This document shows positions 6,069 to 9,739 of a DNA stretch of 9,739 bases, one piece after another. Positions within the stretch are counted from its first letter, which is position 1. Every line of letters starts with the position of its first letter. A model generated the notes under the pieces. The model saw nothing but the letters and a program-made list of their open reading frames with translations. It had not been told where the DNA came from and ran no database searches. Made by a program: the position numbers and the translations under genes. Source of the DNA: Phycisphaerales bacterium UBA4658 (GTDB lineage Bacteria; Planctomycetota; Phycisphaerae; Phycisphaerales; UBA1924); the NCBI GenBank assembly GCA_002405485.1, contig DHLW01000146.1, forward strand, positions 40,189 through 49,927. The letters run 5' to 3'.

Positions 6069-7712
6069 GTGAGCGCACAGCAGCCGGGCGGGTATCGATG
6101 GACGTCGCTGGTCGGTCTCGGGCTCAAGGCGCGGGTGTCGCGCCGGCGGACGCTGCTTGGTGATGAGCGGTACTGGATGACCCGGACGGCGTCGCTGCAA
6201 CGGGAGCAGCTTCGGGGCCTTCTTCGGCGGGCAGCCGGCACCGAGTTCGGGCGTGCGCACGGCTTTGCCAAGCTCGCCGAGACTCCCGAACGCGAGCTGG
6301 TCGAGGCATACCGGGCCCGCGTGGGAATCGCGGACTATTCGGCTTTTCGCCCGCTGGTCCAGCGGATGCGTGAGGGCGGGGAGCGTGACGTGCTCTGGCC
6401 GGGGCTGGTGATGGACTATGCCCAGACGTCGGGCACGACCGCGGGGGACAAGTTCATCCCGGTGACGCGGGAGATGCTCGCGAGCAACTATCGAGCCGCC
6501 CTGGACATCTTCGCGCACGCGCAGAGGTTCGGCGTGAGCGTGCCCCGGCTGCTTGGCGGCAAGGCGCTGTTTCTCGGGGGATCGACGGATCTGAGCGTGA
6601 ACGAGCACGGGATTCGCACGGGCGATCTGTCCGGACTGGTGACCCCGCTCATCCGCTGGCCGATCTCCAAGATCTATGAACCGGGCCCGGACGTGGCGCT
6701 CATGAGCCACTGGCCGAGCAAGATCGACGCGATGGCCAGGCGGTGCATCGACCGCGACATCCGCATGATCAACGGCATGCCAAGCTGGGGGCTGGTGCTG
6801 CTTGAGCGGGTGATGCAGCTTGCGCGGGAGCGTGGGCGCGAGGTGAGGACGATCCGCGACGTGTGGCCGAACTTGACGCTGTTCGTGCATGGCGGGGTGA
6901 AGTACGCGCCGTTTGAGCCGCGGGTGCGGCAGTACTTCAGCGGCGCGTCCGACGGAGCCGACATTCCCTATCGGCTGGAGCTGTACCCCGCGAGCGAGGG
7001 GTTCATCGCCCTGCAGGATCGGCGCGGCGATCCGGGGCTGCGGCTGCTGGCGGACATCGGGAACTTCTACGAGTTTGTGCCTCTGGAGGAGATCGACTCT
7101 CCAAACGCCCGGGCCTTCACAGCCGAGGACGTGGAGAAAGGGCAGAAGTACGTCGTGACGATGACGACGTGCGCCGGACTGTGGCGATACGTGATTGGGG
7201 ACGTGGTGATGTTCGACACGGTCCCGGGAAAGCTGGATGGTCGGGGCGGGGAGGGGCCGTGCCGATTGCGGATCGTCGGACGTCATCGGCACTTCATCAA
7301 CGCGTTCGGTGAGAACCTGATCGTCGAGCACATCGAGAACGCCGTGGCCAAGGCCGCGGGCGCGGCGGGCGTGGTCATCGGCGAGTTCACCGCCGCGCCG
7401 GTGTATCCGGGCGAGGGCCGGCGTGCCGGGCTGGAGCTTGCGGTGGAGGTCGCCGGGGGCGCGGACGTTGATCGGGTGAAGATCGAGCGGTTCGCGCTGG
7501 CGTTTGACGAGTCGCTCAAGGCGCAGAACGTGGACTACACGACCAAGCGCACGGACTCGCTTGGCATGGCCGCACCGACCATCACCCCCGTGCCGCTGGG
7601 CACGTTCCATCGCTGGCTGGAGCGCAAGGGCAAGCTGGGCGGACAGCACAAGTGCCCGCGCTGCGCGAACCACAGGGACATCCTGGGCGACGTGGTCGCG
7701 GCGTCGCGGTGA
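6069..7712 (+). CDS. GH3-family acyl-adenylate-forming amide synthetase
   Basis: A 547-residue member of the GH3 (auxin-responsive promoter) family, part of the ANL adenylate-forming superfamily. Plant members (JAR1 and IAA-amido synthetases) activate a carboxylic acid with ATP and join it to an amino acid. The nucleotide motifs are present: QTSGTTAGDKFIPVT (119-133, P-loop-like), YPASEG (306-311, cf. plant YASSE) and WRYVIGD (372-378, cf. YRVGD). The hinge/C-terminal domain begins near GRHRHFINAFGENL (404-417) and ends with GGQHKCPRC (524-532), which matches the plant YKTPRC end motif. Full length for the family. The start is GTG 6069 with GGGAGG upstream; GTG 6051 would add six residues and overlap the hydrolase stop by 4 bp. 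It is probably co-transcribed with the hydrolase. Bacterial GH3 proteins are mostly uncharacterised, so acid and amine substrates are unknown. Confidence 0.92.
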   Translation: MSAQQPGGYRWTSLVGLGLKARVSRRRTLLGDERYWMTRTASLQREQLRGLLRRAAGTEFGRAHGFAKLAETPERELVEAYRARVGIADYSAFRPLVQRMREGGERDVLWPGLVMDYAQTSGTTAGDKFIPVTREMLASNYRAALDIFAHAQRFGVSVPRLLGGKALFLGGSTDLSVNEHGIRTGDLSGLVTPLIRWPISKIYEPGPDVALMSHWPSKIDAMARRCIDRDIRMINGMPSWGLVLLERVMQLARERGREVRTIRDVWPNLTLFVHGGVKYAPFEPRVRQYFSGASDGADIPYRLELYPASEGFIALQDRRGDPGLRLLADIGNFYEFVPLEEIDSPNARAFTAEDVEKGQKYVVTMTTCAGLWRYVIGDVVMFDTVPGKLDGRGGEGPCRLRIVGRHRHFINAFGENLIVEHIENAVAKAAGAAGVVIGEFTAAPVYPGEGRRAGLELAVEVAGGADVDRVKIERFALAFDESLKAQNVDYTTKRTDSLGMAAPTITPVPLGTFHRWLERKGKLGGQHKCPRCANHRDILGDVVAASR

Positions 7713-7776
7713 TCGAGTGTCCCCGTCCGGAGTGGCGGTCCGGGCGCTCGGGCTCTTGCTTGCGAACCCGGAGTTG
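7713..7776. other. Gap between convergent GH3 and FkbM genes
   Basis: These 64 bp lie between two converging stop codons, so transcripts from both sides should end here. CCGGA (7727-7731) can pair with TCCGG (7739-7743) around 7 nt, and CGGG/CCCG pairings are also possible, but there is no T-run on either strand. A bidirectional terminator is plausible from position but weakly supported by sequence. Confidence 0.3.
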
Positions 7777-8595
7777 CTATTTGGGCGGCTCGTACTTGCG
7801 GAGGTTGTTGAGCAGCTTTTCCTCGTCGGTGCGGACCCAGAGCTGGTTGACCCCGAGGTATCCGGCATAGACGTAGGGCTTGGTGCTCATGTAGTTCATG
7901 AGCCGCTGATCGCGGCCGCCGGTGTTCTCTTCGAGGATGATGGCCCGCGGCTTGTGCTTGAGCAGGTCGAACCCGTCGAGCAGGTCGAGCTCGGCGCCCT
8001 CGACGTCGATGACGGCGAGATCGATCGGCCCCTTGTGGTCCTTGAGCAGTTCGTCCATGGACGTCAGCGGCACGGTGATCTTGCTAGTTGGGAACTTGTT
8101 CTGCTCGATGGTCTTGGCGTGCTCGGTCTTGGCGTCGATGAACGAGAGCATCCCGCCGTACTGGTCGGCGACCTGAACGAAATCGACGGTTCCCGACGCG
8201 TTCCTGCGGCCGAGGGCGGCGTGGACGACGCGGCTGTTCGGTCTGCGGAGCCTGCACTTCTCGAAGCGTTCGGGCAGGGCCTCGATGAGCAGGCCGTTCC
8301 AGCCCATGGCCTCGAGCGCGTAGGTGACGGAGAGGTTGTATCCGTCGAACGCGCCGACCTCGATGAAGAACCCGGAGGTCTGTCCGGCGAACAGGTCATA
8401 CGCCCAGAGATCCTCGCCGAACTGCGAGCGAAACTCGATGCGGAAGCGCGGCGAGCGCCCTTCGTCGAGCAGCCGCAGGCGGGCCTCGGTGGCGTAGACA
8501 CGTTGGCGGACGGAGGTGAGCGCTTCGTTGAGCTCGCCGGCAAGCTGGACAAGCTGCTGCTGCGAGGCGACCTGTTGCGGAGCATTTGGCTTCAT
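7777..8595 (-). CDS. FkbM-family SAM-dependent methyltransferase
   Basis: A 272-residue methyltransferase of the FkbM (Methyltransf_21) family, which usually O-methylates sugars or polyketides. The family entry motif FRSQFGEDLWAYDLF (55-69) is followed by SAM motif I FFIEVGAFDGYNLS (76-89), the acidic residue Glu105 in LIEALPERF (103-111) expected to bind the SAM ribose, and IDVEGAELDLLDGFD (196-210), the conserved DVEGxE motif. Residues about 8-45 are polar, Gln/Arg/Glu-rich and probably helical or coiled-coil, ahead of the catalytic domain. The ATG at 8593-8595 has no clear Shine-Dalgarno sequence. It lies 90 bp downstream of the DUF6159 gene on the same strand and may be read from its promoter. 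No glycosyltransferase or polysaccharide genes accompany it, so the acceptor is unknown. Confidence 0.9.
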   Translation of the reverse strand: MKPNAPQQVASQQQLVQLAGELNEALTSVRQRVYATEARLRLLDEGRSPRFRIEFRSQFGEDLWAYDLFAGQTSGFFIEVGAFDGYNLSVTYALEAMGWNGLLIEALPERFEKCRLRRPNSRVVHAALGRRNASGTVDFVQVADQYGGMLSFIDAKTEHAKTIEQNKFPTSKITVPLTSMDELLKDHKGPIDLAVIDVEGAELDLLDGFDLLKHKPRAIILEENTGGRDQRLMNYMSTKPYVYAGYLGVNQLWVRTDEEKLLNNLRKYEPPK

Positions 8596-8685
8596 GATCG
8601 CGGATCGTTGGCGCGCACCGGCCTCGGCGTGCGACCCGGCGACGGGGAGGTCGAGGCACGCGGGGCGATCATGAAGGGCCGATCG
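8596..8685. other. Intergenic region between the DUF6159 and FkbM genes
   Basis: A 90-bp GC-rich spacer between two minus-strand genes. CGCAC and GTGCG can form a 5-bp stem around a GC-rich loop (about 8618-8637), but nothing resembles a clear terminator or promoter, so I cannot tell whether the two genes share a transcript. Confidence 0.3.
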
Positions 8686-9561
8686 TCAACGCGAGCCCTT
8701 GGGGCGGAAGGCGTTCTGAAGCAGATGGGGGTCGAAGCCCTCGGGGATGGCCCCCGTCGAGGCGTACTCATAGGTCGCGGCCAGCAGGATGACGTCGAGC
8801 GTGCTGCTGATGAGCGCGAGCCCGATCATGAACACGAGAAAGGCCGCGCCCGCGATGGCGGCGATCCAGAAGGTGTTCAGGGCGATGCTCGCCGCGATCG
8901 CCCCGCCCAGCAGCGCGATGGCCGTGAGCGCGATGATCGTGGTGATGGCCCCGAGGCCGATGTTCGCGACCAGAGCTTCGCCCCAGGTCTTTCTGAGGAC
9001 GGCGACCGAACGCTTGACCGCGTCGATCGGGCCGACGTTCTCCACGACGAGCACGGGGACGACGAAGAACGTCGCGATGGTCCAGACCATGCCGATGAGA
9101 TTGAAGATGATCCTCCCGATGAAGCCCATCCGCTCTTCGAGGATCTTCAGAATCACGCCCACGGTGGCCGAGACCGCCGACCACGCGAGAATCCGCGGCA
9201 GGCGGCTGACGGCAATCCTGAGCCCATCGGTGACCGAGCACGGCTCGCCGCGGAACTTGGCGATGGCGCACGCGACCAGCGCCGAGTTGAAGAACGTCAT
9301 GACAAAGAAGTTCACGAAGTAGAACAGGAACAGCGCGAGGTAGTGCCAGGGCTGCACGATGGTCGCGCCGGAGTTCGCCTGGACGCTCTGCTTCACCGCC
9401 GACCAGTCGATGGTGAATGCCAGCGGCAACGCGAACGTCGCCAGCACAAGCAGAGCGGCGATGGAGCTCAGGATCGGCAGGACGAAGAGCGTCTTGTCGG
9501 CACGAAGAACCGAGTACGACTGCTTGAACAACACCCAGGACCGACCAAGAGTGGCGAACAT
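8686..9561 (-). CDS. DUF6159-type multi-pass membrane protein
   Basis: A 291-residue integral membrane protein. The N-terminus, SWVLFKQSYSVLRADKTLFVLPILS (8-32), matches the start typical of DUF6159 proteins: a membrane-proximal amphipathic helix with an RxDK-type turn leading into the first helix. About six transmembrane segments are visible: 27-50, 73-101, 122-141, 148-176, 197-228 and 232-262. Between helices 2 and 3 lies a cytoplasmic loop, AKFRGEPCSVTDGL (101-114), and after helix 4 the segment ENVGPIDAVKRSVAVLRKTWGE (174-195) resembles the amphipathic helix of related Pfam glycerophosphodiesterase/YciC-like membrane proteins. The ATG at 9559-9561 has a strong GGGAGG site (9567-9572) 5 nt upstream. 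Function is unknown; a role in membrane homeostasis or transport is only a guess. Confidence 0.85.
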   Translation of the reverse strand: MFATLGRSWVLFKQSYSVLRADKTLFVLPILSSIAALLVLATFALPLAFTIDWSAVKQSVQANSGATIVQPWHYLALFLFYFVNFFVMTFFNSALVACAIAKFRGEPCSVTDGLRIAVSRLPRILAWSAVSATVGVILKILEERMGFIGRIIFNLIGMVWTIATFFVVPVLVVENVGPIDAVKRSVAVLRKTWGEALVANIGLGAITTIIALTAIALLGGAIAASIALNTFWIAAIAGAAFLVFMIGLALISSTLDVILLAATYEYASTGAIPEGFDPHLLQNAFRPKGSR

Positions 9562-9573
9562 GGGGACCTCCCG

Positions 9574-9597
9574 GCGTCATGCTACTAGAGCATGCGC
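9574..9597. promoter_or_regulatory. Dyad next to the DUF6159 ribosome binding site
   Basis: CATGCT (9578-9583) and AGCATG (9589-9594) form a perfect inverted repeat around ACTAG. GCG (9574-9576) and CGC (9595-9597) extend it by 3 bp if T9577 bulges. It sits immediately upstream of the GGGAGG site, so it could be an operator or a 5'-UTR hairpin affecting translation of the DUF6159 gene. Confidence 0.4.
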
Positions 9598-9739
9598 ATT
9601 CCCAGAATCACGAACACCCATTCTTTGGCGGCGCCGGCTCTGGGTTTCAACGGGCGGCCCAGGGGCCGATCGAGCGCACTTTCGGGCGGCCGCGGGGAGA
9701 GGGACCGGTGGCCGGGAGCGGGGGTGGGGGTTGGGGTGG
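9598..9739. other. Upstream region of the DUF6159 gene, with a weak promoter candidate
   Basis: No gene is seen here. On the minus strand TTGAAA (9645-9650) and AAGAAT (9620-9625) could serve as -35 and -10 boxes, but the 19-bp spacing is long and the -10 match is only 4 of 6. The distal part (9694-9739) is a run of G-tracts reported separately. The region is cut by the window edge. Confidence 0.25.
9694..9736 (+). other. G-rich tract with G-quadruplex potential
   Basis: Six G-runs of three or more occur on the plus strand: 9694-9697, 9701-9703, 9714-9716, 9720-9724, 9726-9730 and 9733-9736. The last four have loops of 3, 1 and 2 nt and fit the usual G3+N1-7 quadruplex pattern. The tract lies upstream of the minus-strand DUF6159 gene and may continue past the window. 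Confidence 0.5.

Noticed and set aside
5958..7868. A 636-codon minus-strand open frame opposite the GH3 gene
   Set aside because: Antisense shadow of the GH3 gene; His/Arg/Pro-rich translation with no recognisable domain.
7504..9588. A 694-codon plus-strand open frame across the GH3 end, FkbM and DUF6159 genes
   Set aside because: It is antisense to two well-supported genes and out of frame with a third; the translation is rich in Arg/Asp/Gly/Glu low-complexity sequence without any family motif, as expected from stop-poor antisense frames in GC-rich DNA.
1..9739. Possible defence system, phage island or mobile element
   Set aside because: No nuclease, toxin-antitoxin, reverse transcriptase, integrase, transposase, terminal repeats or CRISPR-like repeats were seen; all eight genes fit known metabolic, transport or envelope families with similar base composition by eye.

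Overview
The window is GC-rich bacterial chromosome (judged by eye) with densely packed genes and several GTG starts. Protein types suggest a planctomycete, possibly of the Phycisphaerae: a secreted DUF1573 protein, a LolC/FtsX-like permease that begins MYQSLLTRRYLFSKI, a DUF6159 membrane protein and a bacterial GH3-family enzyme. This assignment is inference from protein character; there is no rRNA or marker gene to confirm it. I see no tRNA, rRNA, CRISPR array, insertion sequence, integrase or phage gene.

Layout. (1) Positions 15-2508, minus strand: a tRNA-dihydrouridine synthase (dusB type) followed, after a 169-bp gap, by an exported DUF1573 protein. (2) Positions 2509-2597: an 89-bp divergent intergenic region. 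(3) Positions 2598-5067, plus strand: an ABC exporter pair, a four-helix LolC/MacB-like permease and its LolD/MacB-like ATPase, 31 bp apart. (4) Positions 5068-5202: a gap with two small hairpins. (5) Positions 5203-7712, plus strand: an alpha/beta hydrolase with an intact Ser-Asp-His triad and a GH3-family acyl-adenylate/amide synthetase, which overlap by 4 bp or lie 14 bp apart depending on the GH3 start. (6) Positions 7713-7776: a short gap between convergent genes. (7) Positions 7777-9561, minus strand: a six-helix DUF6159 membrane protein and, 90 bp downstream, an FkbM-family methyltransferase with an N-terminal helical segment. (8) Positions 9562-9739: upstream region of the DUF6159 gene, with a perfect 6-bp dyad next to the ribosome binding site and a G-rich tract at the window edge.

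How the genes may work together. The permease and ATPase almost certainly form one transporter that moves lipid, lipoprotein or a hydrophobic compound from the inner membrane. The hydrolase and GH3 enzyme are probably translated together. A ligase that makes amide conjugates beside a hydrolase suggests a conjugation/deconjugation or biosynthetic pair, but the substrate cannot be read from sequence. The other genes look like housekeeping or envelope genes. Overall the window is fairly ordinary; the hydrolase-GH3 pair is the part most worth following up.
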